NCBI GenBank assembly: GCA_964590495.1 | Contig: CAZPWQ010000106.1 | Coordinates: forward strand, 1 to 11,668 | From: CAZPWQ01 sp964590495 | Lineage (GTDB): Bacteria; Bacteroidota; Rhodothermia; Balneolales; Balneolaceae | Reading direction: 5' to 3' | Length of the DNA stretch: 11,668 nt | Shown here: piece after piece, positions 1-7,390 of the stretch | How the letters are laid out: every line of letters begins with the position of its first letter | How positions within the stretch are numbered: position 1 is the first letter of the stretch | Made by a program: the position numbers and the translations under genes | The notes under the pieces: model-generated | Seen by the model: the letters and a program-made list of their open reading frames with translations, nothing else | Told to the model about the DNA's origin: nothing | Databases searched by the model: none

Positions 1-125
1 AGGCGGGGCGCTGGGTACGATAGCGGCAGTACCCCAACAACTATCTGTGATATGACACTAGTGTAGTTACCGGTTAATTAAAAAGATTATTATAACTAAA
101 TAATTTCAGGGATCAATAAATTTAT
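1..125. other. Upstream edge region, possible end of an off-window gene
   Basis: No gene can be assigned here. All three plus-strand frames are open from base 1 but stop quickly (at about 21-23, 53-55 and 64-66), so the 3' end of an upstream plus-strand gene may lie here. The short tails match nothing I recognise. A 6-bp inverted repeat (GGGTAC at 13-18, GTACCC at 29-34) lies in it without a following T-run, so it is not a convincing terminator. The last 60 bases before dctP are AT-rich and have neither a TTTG box nor a clear TAnnTTTG box, which leaves open that dctP is transcribed from further upstream. Confidence 0.4.
55..64. promoter_or_regulatory. 10-bp perfect palindrome upstream of dctP, possible operator
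   Basis: The sequence ACACTAGTGT is its own reverse complement and lies 61 bases before the dctP start codon. LacI- and GntR-type sugar regulators bind short palindromes in this position, so it could be an operator for the hexuronate cluster. A 10-bp palindrome can also occur by chance, no second copy was seen near the other operon starts, and no regulator gene is in the window. Confidence 0.2.
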
Positions 126-1145
126 ATGGCATTAACTTTTAATTCTTACAGGCTGGTCCTGCTCTCTTTTTTGATTTCTTTCTGTTTTTTTACCGGATGC
201 GATGAAGCGGAGATACCATTGGGTGATGGATCAAATACCCTTCTTATGGCCCATGCGATGCATAATGAACATCCGGTAGCAAAAGCTATGGCCTATATGG
301 ACGAACGGGTTGAGGAAATATCAGATGGAAAGTTGAAAATCAAAATGTACCCCAACCAGCAGCTTGGTTCGGAACGCGAATTGCTCGAACTGGTTCAGAT
401 AGGCAGTGTTGCCATGACAAAAGTTTCGGGAGCCAACCTGGAAAATATTGTCCCTGAAATCCGGTTATTCAGCCTCCCCTATCTGTTTGAAGGTGAAGAA
501 CATTTAAAAAATGTACAGAAGAGCGAAATCGGAGAACAACTCCTTGAAGAAGGTGCCACATATGGTCTGAAAGGACTTGCTTATTATGACGCAGGCTTTC
601 GTAGTTTTTACTCGGTTGACAAACCGATTCGGGAGCCATCTGATCTCAGAGGTATGAAAATACGGGTCCAGGAAAGTCAAATGGCGATACAGACTATCAA
701 CGCCTTTGGCGGATCACCTACCCCGATCTCCTATGGCGAACTTTATACCGCGCTGCAGGGTGGTATAGTTGATGGCGCTGAGAACAATCCTCCAAGTTTC
801 CATACGGCACGCCATTATGAGGTATGTCAATATTATTCTCTCGATGAACATACCGCAGTACCCGATTTTCTCATCATCAGCACGAATGTTTGGACCAATT
901 TGACGGAACAGGAAAAGGAGTGGTTGAGTCAGGCTGTGGAAGAATCTGTAGCGAGGCAGGAAACATTGTGGGATGAGGCTGTGGAAGAAGCGATGACGAT
1001 TGTAAAAGAAGCAGGGGTAGAAATTATCCGCCCCGATAAAGAACCCTTCCAAAACGCTGTTCAACCAATTTACGAACAATTTGAAAAAAACCATCCGGAA
1101 ATCTATGAATTGGTTGAGCAGATACGACAAGTACAAGCTGAATAA
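126..1145 (+). CDS. dctP: TRAP transporter substrate-binding lipoprotein, DctP family
   Basis: This 339-residue protein is the binding component of a tripartite ATP-independent periplasmic transporter and hands a sugar acid to the DctQM permease. A basic, hydrophobic N-terminus (residues 9-24) ends in FTGC, with Cys25 as the probable lipidated residue, so it is probably a membrane-anchored lipoprotein rather than a free periplasmic protein. The family core is clear: GMKIRV with Arg180, the arginine that binds the ligand carboxylate in this family, then the conserved GELYTALQGGIVDG stretch (204-217) followed by AENN. Length is normal. Six downstream genes share its strand, and four of them encode hexuronate catabolism, so the ligand is probably glucuronate and/or galacturonate (inference from context). 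No Shine-Dalgarno lies close to the ATG; the start is chosen because it gives a complete signal peptide. Confidence 0.9.
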   Translation: MALTFNSYRLVLLSFLISFCFFTGCDEAEIPLGDGSNTLLMAHAMHNEHPVAKAMAYMDERVEEISDGKLKIKMYPNQQLGSERELLELVQIGSVAMTKVSGANLENIVPEIRLFSLPYLFEGEEHLKNVQKSEIGEQLLEEGATYGLKGLAYYDAGFRSFYSVDKPIREPSDLRGMKIRVQESQMAIQTINAFGGSPTPISYGELYTALQGGIVDGAENNPPSFHTARHYEVCQYYSLDEHTAVPDFLIISTNVWTNLTEQEKEWLSQAVEESVARQETLWDEAVEEAMTIVKEAGVEIIRPDKEPFQNAVQPIYEQFEKNHPEIYELVEQIRQVQAE

Positions 1146-1159
1146 AAATACCTTATATC

Positions 1160-1654
1160 GTGAGATCTAAAATTGATGCTGGTTTAAAATTTGTACTGGT
1201 GTTTCTGATGGGAATACTTGTAATTGACGTTGTATGGCAGGTGTTTACCCGGTATATAATGGGCTCCCCAAGTACATTCACGGATGAACTGGCCCGCTTC
1301 CTGTTAATCTGGGTAAGCCTTTTGGGAGCTGCCTACGCCTCAGGCCAGCATATGCATCTGGCTATCGACGTACTTTCCGGACACCTGAGTCCTTCGGGCC
1401 GTCTAAAGCTGAATATCCTGATCAAGCTGTTAATTATCGCTTTTGTGATTGCCGTACTTATAATTGGAGGAAGCATGCTTGTCTACTATACCTATATATA
1501 TCAACAAACAACGGCCACGCTGCAGGTTCCTGTGGCTTATGTATACCTGATCGGTCCAATCAGCGGACTGTTAATCCTCTACTACAAACTCTCGGATATA
1601 AGAACCTTGTTGAGGAATTCTCCAACTAAACTGACCGACAGAAAACAAAACTAA
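1160..1654 (+). CDS. dctQ: TRAP transporter small permease subunit, DctQ family
   Basis: A 164-residue inner-membrane protein with four hydrophobic segments, at about 9-29, 45-62, 84-110 and 121-145, the usual topology of the small DctQ subunit. The family signature is visible: QVFTRY (27-32), then TDELARFLLIW (41-51), then the second helix. DctQ forms the membrane complex with DctM and helps dock the binding protein. The start is GTG at 1160, 14 bases after the dctP stop. It places the first helix at the expected distance from the N-terminus, and the next in-frame Met (17) would cut that helix. No Shine-Dalgarno is evident, so translation may be coupled to dctP. The stop is one base before the dctM ATG. 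Confidence 0.9.
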   Translation: MRSKIDAGLKFVLVFLMGILVIDVVWQVFTRYIMGSPSTFTDELARFLLIWVSLLGAAYASGQHMHLAIDVLSGHLSPSGRLKLNILIKLLIIAFVIAVLIIGGSMLVYYTYIYQQTTATLQVPVAYVYLIGPISGLLILYYKLSDIRTLLRNSPTKLTDRKQN

Positions 1655-1655
1655 T

Positions 1656-2954
1656 ATGGAATTAATTGAAGTTTTAGTACTTGTCATAAGTTTTATCCTC
1701 CTTCTGGGCATCGGTGTTCCCGTGGCCTGGACATTGGGTATTTCCAGTGTTCTTACCATTCTTTTCAGCATCGATTCAATTACAGCTTTCACCACAATGG
1801 CCCAGCGTTTTGTGACAAGCCTGGACAGCTTTACCCTGCTCGCCATCCCGTTTTTTATCCTGGCGGGACAGCTGATGAACAAGGGTGGAATCGCCCACAG
1901 GCTTATCAGATTTGCCAAAAATGTCGTTGGTGCCCTGCCGGGTGGTCTTGCCCATATTAATGTTGTGGCTGCCATGCTTTTCGGGGCTATTGCAGGTTCA
2001 TCTGTCGCCGCAGCTTCGGCCATCGGCAGTATATTGGGGCCGCGTATGGAGGAAGAAGGATATTCGAAAGAATTTGGAGCTGCTATAAATGTAACAGCTT
2101 CAACCACGGGTCTGATAATTCCCCCATCCAATATTTTAATTATTTATTCTCTAGCAAGCGGCGGGACTTCTATTGCCGCACTGTTTATAGCCGGTTATCT
2201 GCCCGGTATTTTAACGGGGCTGGCACTTATGGGAGTTGCTGCCGTCTGGAGTGTGCGTAAAAACTTTCCTGTAGGGGCGCGGGGGACTATTAAAGAGCTG
2301 ACGCAATCTTTTGTAAGTGCCCTGCCAAGTCTGTTTCTGCTGATCGTTGTTATCGGCGGTATTGTTGCCGGAATATTCACTGCTACTGAAGCGGCGGCCA
2401 TAGCCGTCGTATATACGCTTGTACTGGGATATTATTACAAGGAGATAGGTGTAAGGGATCTTCCTGATATTTTGCTCAATGCAGTGGGTACCACCGCTAT
2501 AGTAATGCTTTTAATTGCTACTTCGGTAAGTATGTCGTGGGTGATGTCGTTTGAAGGTATACCACAAGCGATCAGTGATTCCCTGCTCGGGTTAAGTGAT
2601 AACCCAATTGTAATTTTACTTACGATCAACCTGATTCTGCTGTTAGTAGGTATGTTTATGGATATTACTCCGGCAGTACTCATTTTCACTCCTATATTTC
2701 TGCCCATTGTAACAGAACTTGGTATGGATCCCATACATTTCGGTATCATGATGATTCTCAATCTCTGCATCGGTATATGTACACCACCGGTCGGTACTCT
2801 TCTGTTTGTTGGAGTAAGTATAGCGGGTACTACCATTCCCAAAGTAATTAAGCCGCTGCTTCCATTGTTTGCAGCTATGATTATAGCTCTTCTGCTTGTT
2901 ACCTTCTGGCCGTCACTCAGTCTGTGGCTTCCAAGCCTGTTTGGCCTTACATAA
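1656..2954 (+). CDS. dctM: TRAP transporter large permease subunit, DctM family
   Basis: A 432-residue, very hydrophobic protein of the usual DctM length, the channel-forming and sodium-coupled subunit of TRAP transporters. Family landmarks are SFTLLAIPFFILAGQLM near residues 58-74, FGAIAGSSVAAASAIGS at 109-125, and TGLIIPPSN at 151-159. In the second half come GMFMD, TPAVLIFTPIFLPI and CTPPVGT, the paired re-entrant-loop regions of this fold. The start codon is one base after the dctQ stop and has no Shine-Dalgarno, which indicates translational coupling and equal production of the two membrane subunits. Separate Q and M genes, rather than a fused QM, match the common form. A 110-bp gap follows before uxaC, with no terminator seen. 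Confidence 0.95.
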   Translation: MELIEVLVLVISFILLLGIGVPVAWTLGISSVLTILFSIDSITAFTTMAQRFVTSLDSFTLLAIPFFILAGQLMNKGGIAHRLIRFAKNVVGALPGGLAHINVVAAMLFGAIAGSSVAAASAIGSILGPRMEEEGYSKEFGAAINVTASTTGLIIPPSNILIIYSLASGGTSIAALFIAGYLPGILTGLALMGVAAVWSVRKNFPVGARGTIKELTQSFVSALPSLFLLIVVIGGIVAGIFTATEAAAIAVVYTLVLGYYYKEIGVRDLPDILLNAVGTTAIVMLLIATSVSMSWVMSFEGIPQAISDSLLGLSDNPIVILLTINLILLLVGMFMDITPAVLIFTPIFLPIVTELGMDPIHFGIMMILNLCIGICTPPVGTLLFVGVSIAGTTIPKVIKPLLPLFAAMIIALLLVTFWPSLSLWLPSLFGLT

Positions 2955-3064
2955 TTATCGGGTCTGGATGAACTATGATAGCTGCTGAAATTAAATCGCA
3001 CTCAAATTCCTTATAAAACCTGCAAATGATCTTATTCTTAATACTCACTTAAAGTATTTACAGC
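2955..3064. other. Spacer between dctM and uxaC, weak hairpin only
   Basis: This 110-bp spacer has no ORF, no T-tract terminator and no clear promoter boxes. The only structure seen is AATACT (3040-3045) pairing with AGTATT (3053-3058) across seven bases, ending a few bases before the uxaC start. It could be a 5' leader hairpin or the half-sites of an operator, but six base pairs is weak evidence. Confidence 0.3.
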
Positions 3065-4480
3065 ATGCTACGAACTATGATGAATGAATTGGTCACCGAC
3101 GACTTCCTGCTCCAGAACAAACCGGGTAAGTCGCTTTATCACAATTACGCTTCCGGTCAGCCGATAATTGATTATCATTGTCATCTTCCACCCGCAGAAA
3201 TTGCGGATGACCGGCAGTACCAAAATCTTACTGATATCTGGTTGCGGGGAGATCATTATAAATGGCGTGCCATGCGTACGCTGGGCATTGAAGAACATTA
3301 TATTACCGGTCCGGCGAGTGATAAAGAGAAATTTGAAAAGTGGGCCTATACTGTTCCATATACAATGCGAAATCCGTTGTACCACTGGACACATATGGAG
3401 TTGAAACGGTATTTTGATATTGATGAACAGCTGACACCCGATACCGCTTCAGAAATTTATGACAGCTGTAATGAGCAATTGCAGACCCCGGAATTCAGTA
3501 CCCGTAACCTGCTCCGGCGGATGGATGTTGAAGCTGTCTGCACAACGGATGATCCCACAGATTCGCTCGAAAACCATCGTAAAATTAAAAAGGACGGATT
3601 TGAGATTGAAGTACGTCCCTCCTTCCGGCCCGACAGTGCCTTTAATTTTGAAGATCCGGCTTCCTACAATAAATATCTCGATCAGCTGGAAGAAGCCTCT
3701 GAGGTAAAAATCAGCAGCTATAATGACCTGCTGGAGGCTCTGTTTAATCGTATGGATTTCTTTCATGACCATGGGTGTCGCCTGTCGGACCACGGACTTA
3801 AAACGGTCTATTACACCCCTGCCGGGAAGAAGGAGGTGGAATCGTACTTTGAAAAAATCCGCAATGGCAACGAGCTCAATGAACAGCAGAAACATTCTCT
3901 TATTTACACTATTCTCCTGGAACTTGGCCGCCGTTACAAGCAAAAAGGATGGATCCAGCAGTTTCACCTCGGAGCCCTGCGCAACGCGAATGAACGGATG
4001 ATGGACAAGCTGGGTCCCGACTCGGGATTTGACTCTATAGGTGACTTTTCGCAGGCTGAACGGATGGCCGGCTTTTTCAACGAGCTGGACCGGGATAAGC
4101 AACTTGCCAAAACCATCCTGTATAATTTGAACCCAAGCGATAATGCGGTATTTGCCACAATGACCGGCAATTTCAATGATGGTACTGTCCGGGGGAAAAT
4201 GCAGTACGGATCAGCCTGGTGGTTTTTAGATCAAAAGGACGGTATTGAAGAACAGTTGAATGTGCTTTCGAACATGGGATTGCTGAGCTGCTTCATTGGT
4301 ATGCTTACCGACTCCAGGAGCTTCCTCTCTTATCCGAGACATGAGTATTTCAGACGTATTCTTTGCAATCTTATTGGCAAAGATATAGAGTCAGGTGAAC
4401 TGCCCGCCGACATGGAATGGACGGGAAAGATTGTTGCTGATATTTGCTATAATAATGTAAAATCATACTTGAATTTTTAA
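3065..4480 (+). CDS. uxaC: Uronate (glucuronate/galacturonate) isomerase
   Basis: A 471-residue protein, the normal UxaC length, that converts D-glucuronate to D-fructuronate and usually also D-galacturonate to D-tagaturonate in the cytoplasm (EC 5.3.1.12). It belongs to the amidohydrolase superfamily. The metal-binding HxH is seen as DYHCHL with His38 and His40. The C-terminal family signature MLTDSRSFLSYPRHEYFRRIL begins at Met413 and includes Asp416, the catalytic aspartate position. GSAWWFLDQKDGIEEQL upstream of it is also characteristic. The ATG at 3065 is used; Met5 and Met6 are nearby alternatives and nothing in the leader decides, as there is no Shine-Dalgarno. It is the first enzyme of the pathway encoded after the transporter. 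Confidence 0.95.
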   Translation: MLRTMMNELVTDDFLLQNKPGKSLYHNYASGQPIIDYHCHLPPAEIADDRQYQNLTDIWLRGDHYKWRAMRTLGIEEHYITGPASDKEKFEKWAYTVPYTMRNPLYHWTHMELKRYFDIDEQLTPDTASEIYDSCNEQLQTPEFSTRNLLRRMDVEAVCTTDDPTDSLENHRKIKKDGFEIEVRPSFRPDSAFNFEDPASYNKYLDQLEEASEVKISSYNDLLEALFNRMDFFHDHGCRLSDHGLKTVYYTPAGKKEVESYFEKIRNGNELNEQQKHSLIYTILLELGRRYKQKGWIQQFHLGALRNANERMMDKLGPDSGFDSIGDFSQAERMAGFFNELDRDKQLAKTILYNLNPSDNAVFATMTGNFNDGTVRGKMQYGSAWWFLDQKDGIEEQLNVLSNMGLLSCFIGMLTDSRSFLSYPRHEYFRRILCNLIGKDIESGELPADMEWTGKIVADICYNNVKSYLNF

Positions 4481-4485
4481 CAGGT

Positions 4486-4492
4486 AAAGGAG
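4486..4492 (+). promoter_or_regulatory. Strong ribosome binding site for kdgK
   Basis: AAAGGAG sits five bases before the kdgK ATG, in the 17-bp gap after uxaC. It is the only canonical Shine-Dalgarno found in front of a gene in this window, and it fixes the kdgK start. Confidence 0.8.
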
Positions 4493-4497
4493 TTATA

Positions 4498-5535
4498 ATG
4501 AATAAAGTAGTAACCTTCGGGGAAATAATGTTAAGGCTTTCGCCACCGGGTAAACTGAGGTTTTCTCAGGCCGATTCGTTCGATGTGGTTTATGGCGGAG
4601 GCGAATCCAATGTGGCATCCTCGCTGGCCATTTTCGGCCTTCCGGCTGAGTTCGTAACACGTCTGCCCGATAATGATATCGGCCGGTGTGCCCTGGCAGA
4701 GCTTCGAAAACGGGGCGTCAAAACCGATAATATTATTTACGGAGGGGAGCGGCTGGGCATCTATTTCCTGGAAACCGGAGCTGTGACCCGCGGGAGCAAG
4801 GTAGTATATGACCGCGCTCATTCGGCTATCTCAACGATTGAAAAAGGAATGATTGACTGGGAAAAAGTCTTTGATGGCGCCCAATGGTTCCACTGGACCG
4901 GTATTACACCCGCTATTTCACAGGGAGCTGCCGATGTTTGTAAAGAAGCCATAGAAGCTGCCAATGAGCTGGGTGTCACCGTTTCAACAGATCTCAACTA
5001 CCGGGCAAAGCTCTGGAAGTACGGAAAGGAACCCGGAGAAGTAATGCCGGATCTTGTAGAAGGCTGTGATGTAATTTTAGGAAACGAAGAAGATGCAGAA
5101 AAACACTTCGGAATTCATCCCGGCGATGTGGATGTCACCAAGGGCGATACAGTCGACGCCGAAGCCTACCGCTCGGTTTGCAAGAAACTGATGGAGCGCT
5201 TCCCAAGAGCGAAAAAAGTTATTACCACACTCAGAGGATCCATCAGCGCTTCTCACAACAGCTGGTCGGGCGTTATGTATGACGGCGAAAATTTCCTGAC
5301 AGCACCGACTTATCAAATCACCCATATTGTAGATCGCGTTGGCGGCGGAGATTCCTTTATGGCCGGTATTATTTACGGATTAATTACCGAACCTGACGAT
5401 GATCAACGTGCCCTGGAATTTGCTGTAGCTGCATCCTGCCTGAAACACACGATCTACGGGGATTCAAATCTCTCTACCGTCGATGAGGTTAAAAAACTGA
5501 TGGAAGGCGATGCTTCAGGACGGGTATCGCGATAA
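4498..5535 (+). CDS. kdgK: 2-keto-3-deoxygluconate (KDG) kinase, PfkB family
   Basis: A 345-residue sugar kinase of the ribokinase/PfkB family that phosphorylates 2-keto-3-deoxygluconate to KDPG with ATP. Visible family elements are the N-terminal GGGESNVASSLA substrate loop (33-44), STDLNYRAKLW (163-173), ILGNEEDA (193-200), and the C-terminal anion-hole and catalytic motif DRVGGGDSF (279-287) with Asp285 as the catalytic base. The NYR..LW and GNEED stretches fit KDG kinases better than fructokinases or ribokinases, and the neighbouring uxaC and kdgA genes support that. It starts 17 bp after uxaC with a strong Shine-Dalgarno, so it is almost certainly co-transcribed. The 5-keto or galactonate analogues are possible alternative substrates. 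Confidence 0.9.
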   Translation: MNKVVTFGEIMLRLSPPGKLRFSQADSFDVVYGGGESNVASSLAIFGLPAEFVTRLPDNDIGRCALAELRKRGVKTDNIIYGGERLGIYFLETGAVTRGSKVVYDRAHSAISTIEKGMIDWEKVFDGAQWFHWTGITPAISQGAADVCKEAIEAANELGVTVSTDLNYRAKLWKYGKEPGEVMPDLVEGCDVILGNEEDAEKHFGIHPGDVDVTKGDTVDAEAYRSVCKKLMERFPRAKKVITTLRGSISASHNSWSGVMYDGENFLTAPTYQITHIVDRVGGGDSFMAGIIYGLITEPDDDQRALEFAVAASCLKHTIYGDSNLSTVDEVKKLMEGDASGRVSR

Positions 5536-5585
5536 GCGACCGAAAAAATATATCCTTGAATAATTAATTTGAAACAAACAGAACT

Positions 5586-6260
5586 ATGGCTCGATTTTCC
5601 AGAATCAAAGTAGCATCCGTCATGGAAGAAACAGGGTTGGTTCCCCTCTTCTACCATAACGATTTCGATATCAGCAAAAATGTACTGCGGGCTTGTTATA
5701 ACGGTGGAGCCCGAATTCTTGAGTTTACCAATCGCGGTGATTATGCCCACGAAGTATTTGGCGAACTCAATAAGTTTGCCGCCGAAGAGCTGCCGGAGAT
5801 GATTTTGGGTGTCGGTTCGGTTACGGACGGTGGAACAGCTTCCCACTATATGCAGCTGGGTGCTAATTTCGTGGTCACTCCCGTATTACGTGAGGATATC
5901 GCTGTAGTTTGCAATCGCCGTAAAGTACTTTGGTCGCCGGGATGCGGTTCTCCTACCGAAATTGCCCGGGCCGAAGAACTTGGCTCTGAAATTGTGAAGC
6001 TTTTCCCGGGAAGCCAGCTCGGACCCGGTTTTATTAAAGCTGTCAGGGGACCTTCGCCCTGGACCAGCATAATGCCAACGGGAGGCGTAACTGCTGAAGA
6101 AGAAAATTTAAAAGCCTGGTTTGATGCCGGGGCAACCTGTGTGGGGATGGGGTCGAAACTTGTTACGAAAAAATTTCTTTCAAATAAAGATTATGAAGGT
6201 CTTCAGGAACATGTAAAAAATACGCTGGCAACCATTAGGAAAGTCAGAAAACGAAATTAA
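5586..6260 (+). CDS. kdgA: KDPG aldolase (2-dehydro-3-deoxyphosphogluconate / 4-hydroxy-2-oxoglutarate aldolase)
   Basis: A 224-residue class I aldolase that cleaves KDPG to pyruvate and D-glyceraldehyde-3-phosphate, the last step of the hexuronate route and also of the Entner-Doudoroff pathway. The Schiff-base lysine is Lys138 in EIVKLFPG. The general acid/base glutamate is Glu46 in ARILEFTNRG, and the pyruvate-binding threonine is Thr165 in MPTGGV. LWSPGCGSPTEIARA (residues 117-131) is the conserved stretch before the Lys strand. The length is slightly above the roughly 210 residues usual for the family because of extra residues at both ends. It lies 50 bp after kdgK. No Shine-Dalgarno is present, only an A-rich leader. 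Confidence 0.93.
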   Translation: MARFSRIKVASVMEETGLVPLFYHNDFDISKNVLRACYNGGARILEFTNRGDYAHEVFGELNKFAAEELPEMILGVGSVTDGGTASHYMQLGANFVVTPVLREDIAVVCNRRKVLWSPGCGSPTEIARAEELGSEIVKLFPGSQLGPGFIKAVRGPSPWTSIMPTGGVTAEEENLKAWFDAGATCVGMGSKLVTKKFLSNKDYEGLQEHVKNTLATIRKVRKRN

Positions 6261-6270
6261 TTTCTTGAGA

Positions 6271-6293
6271 CCGAAAATTCGGCTGGATTTTTT
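6271..6293 (+). terminator. Weak stem-loop with T-run between kdgA and the SDR gene
   Basis: CCGAA and TTCGG pair around two bases (6271-6282), and six T residues follow at 6288-6293 after a five-base gap. The stem is short, so at most it is a partial terminator or attenuator that would lower expression of the SDR gene relative to the genes before it. A poor promoter-like pair follows it (TTTG at 6291-6294 and TAATTGTG at 6318-6325), but its 23-base spacing is longer than the 19-21 expected. Confidence 0.2.
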
Positions 6294-6357
6294 GCCTGAA
6301 TTTTACATTTCGTCAATTAATTGTGAAACTAAATCTAATAAAATTTATAAACAAACC

Positions 6358-6363
6358 GGTGAT
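6358..6363 (+). promoter_or_regulatory. Ribosome binding site supporting the GTG start of the SDR gene
   Basis: GGTGAT, complementary to the 3' part of the anti-Shine-Dalgarno sequence, lies five bases before GTG at 6369. It supports this GTG as the start, which no upstream in-frame codon replaces. Confidence 0.45.
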
Positions 6364-6368
6364 TCATT

Positions 6369-7184
6369 GTGACAAGAGAATTTGATTTAAGCGGCAAAAC
6401 AGCAATAGTAACAGGTGGAACGGGTGTACTGGGCGGTGCAATGTCCGGGGCACTGGCAAAAGCAGGAGCTAATGTAGCTATTCTCGGCCGCAGTGAAAGC
6501 AAAGGTAAGAACAAAATTAAGAAAATTACTGAAGAAGGCGGCAATGCTATACTGCTTGTCGCAGATGTGCTCGAAAACGACCAGCTTGTAGAAGCCAGGG
6601 AAAAGGTTCTCGATAAATGGGGCTCCATCGATATTCTGGTTAATGCTGCCGGTGGCAATATGCCTGATGCAACTGTTATGCCCGAACAATCGATATTTGA
6701 TCTTTCGGAGGAAGCTGTAGAAAAAGTTGTCGGCCTGAACTTTATGGGTTCTTTTTATACTACACAGGTTTTTGCAAAGCCGATGATTGAACAAAAGAGA
6801 GGATCTATTGTCAATATCTCTTCGATGGCAGCCGAAAGGCCAATGACCCGGGTAATGGGCTATGCCGCATCCAAAGCAGCTATCGACAACTATACAAAAT
6901 GGCTGGCTATAGAACTGGCAACGAAGTATGGGGAGGGACTTCGCGTAAACTCTATCGCGCCGGGATTCTTTATCGGAGATCAAAACCGCGACCTCCTCTT
7001 AAATGAAGATGAGTCTCTTAGTCAAAGAGGACAGACGATTATCGATCACACGCCGATGAACAGGTTTGGGGACCCCGACGATCTCTCAGGCACGCTTGTC
7101 TGGCTGTGCAGCGAAGCTGCAAAATTTGTTACAGGAGTCGTCGTTCCCGTCGACGGTGGCTTCAGCGCTTTCAGCGGAGTTTAA
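6369..7184 (+). CDS. uxuB: SDR-family fructuronate reductase / D-mannonate oxidoreductase
   Basis: A 271-residue classical short-chain dehydrogenase/reductase. The cofactor-binding motif is TGGTGVLG (15-22), the structural motif NAAG is at 92-95, Asn124 lies in LNFMG, and the catalytic set is Ser152, Tyr165 and Lys169 (YAASK). The C-terminal part, FFIGDQNRDLLLNEDESL, then TPMNRFGDPDDL, then VPVDGGFSAFSGV, is the pattern I know from the SDR form of D-mannonate oxidoreductase found in Bacillus (YjmF/UxuB type) and Bacteroidota. This is not the long-chain dehydrogenase used by E. coli UxuB. It should reduce fructuronate to mannonate with NAD(P)H. The downstream position after uxaC, kdgK and kdgA supports this. 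A gluconate 5-dehydrogenase-like activity is the main alternative. The start is GTG. Confidence 0.8.
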   Translation: MTREFDLSGKTAIVTGGTGVLGGAMSGALAKAGANVAILGRSESKGKNKIKKITEEGGNAILLVADVLENDQLVEAREKVLDKWGSIDILVNAAGGNMPDATVMPEQSIFDLSEEAVEKVVGLNFMGSFYTTQVFAKPMIEQKRGSIVNISSMAAERPMTRVMGYAASKAAIDNYTKWLAIELATKYGEGLRVNSIAPGFFIGDQNRDLLLNEDESLSQRGQTIIDHTPMNRFGDPDDLSGTLVWLCSEAAKFVTGVVVPVDGGFSAFSGV

Positions 7185-7189
7185 AAAAA

Positions 7190-7222
7190 GGGAGGAAAGG
7201 AGACCGGAAACCGGTAACTCCC
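7190..7222. repeat. Stem-loop 1 after the SDR gene
   Basis: ACCGG (7203-7207) and CCGGT (7211-7215) pair around AAA, and GGAG (7199-7202) continues the stem with CTCC (7218-7221) across a two-base bulge. GGGAG at 7190-7194 can compete for CTCCC at 7218-7222. No T-run follows, so it is not a standard terminator; it could protect the mRNA 3' end. Confidence 0.45.
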
Positions 7223-7251
7223 ATCCGACGGCTGATTTCGCCGTCCGATGG
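7221..7251. repeat. Stem-loop 2, 11 bp with one C-C mismatch
   Basis: CCATC and GACGGC on the left pair with GCCGTC and GATGG on the right, separated only by a C-C mismatch (7226/7246), around a seven-base loop. GC-rich, interrupted palindromes of about 30 bp downstream of genes are the form of REP-type elements, but there is no second copy in the window, so family membership is untested. Confidence 0.5.
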
Positions 7252-7271
7252 ATCCGAAAAGGCAAATTCTT

Positions 7272-7325
7272 AAATCAACCTGACAGCCGTTCCGGTGAAT
7301 TTCCGGATCCTGTCAGCGTTGATTT
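7272..7325. repeat. Stem-loop 3, 54-bp imperfect inverted repeat
   Basis: Three helices stack from outside in: AAATCAAC (7272-7279) with GTTGATTT (7318-7325), CTGACAG (7280-7286) with CTGTCAG (7310-7316), and TCCGG (7291-7295) with CCGGA (7303-7307). They are separated by one bulged C and a four-by-two internal loop. Twenty base pairs in 54 bases make this the longest continuous hairpin in the window. No T-run follows. Confidence 0.55.
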
Positions 7326-7350
7326 TAATCGCCTGACAATGAATTACCAG

Positions 7351-7379
7351 GTGTTCCAAACGGAACACATCTATTTTTT
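7351..7379 (+). terminator. Probable intrinsic terminator of the hexuronate cluster
   Basis: GTGTTCC and GGAACAC form a perfect 7-bp stem with the four-base loop AAAC (7351-7368). Six T residues follow at 7374-7379 after a five-base gap. It lies 167 bp after the SDR stop and would end the plus-strand transcript. The gap before the T-run is longer than ideal. Confidence 0.5.
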
Positions 7380-7390
7380 GACCTTCATTT

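Noticed and set aside
13..34. Hairpin GGGTAC/GTACCC as terminator of an upstream gene
   Set aside because: Only six base pairs, a ten-base loop and no T-run after it.
3449..4102. 217-codon minus-strand ORF inside uxaC
   Set aside because: uxaC is complete and carries its family motifs throughout; the opposite frame has no recognisable domain.
7188..7202. Two Shine-Dalgarno-like stretches right after the SDR stop
   Set aside because: No start codon follows at suitable distance; the nearest ATG (7248) opens only 11 codons. The bases pair into the first stem-loop instead.
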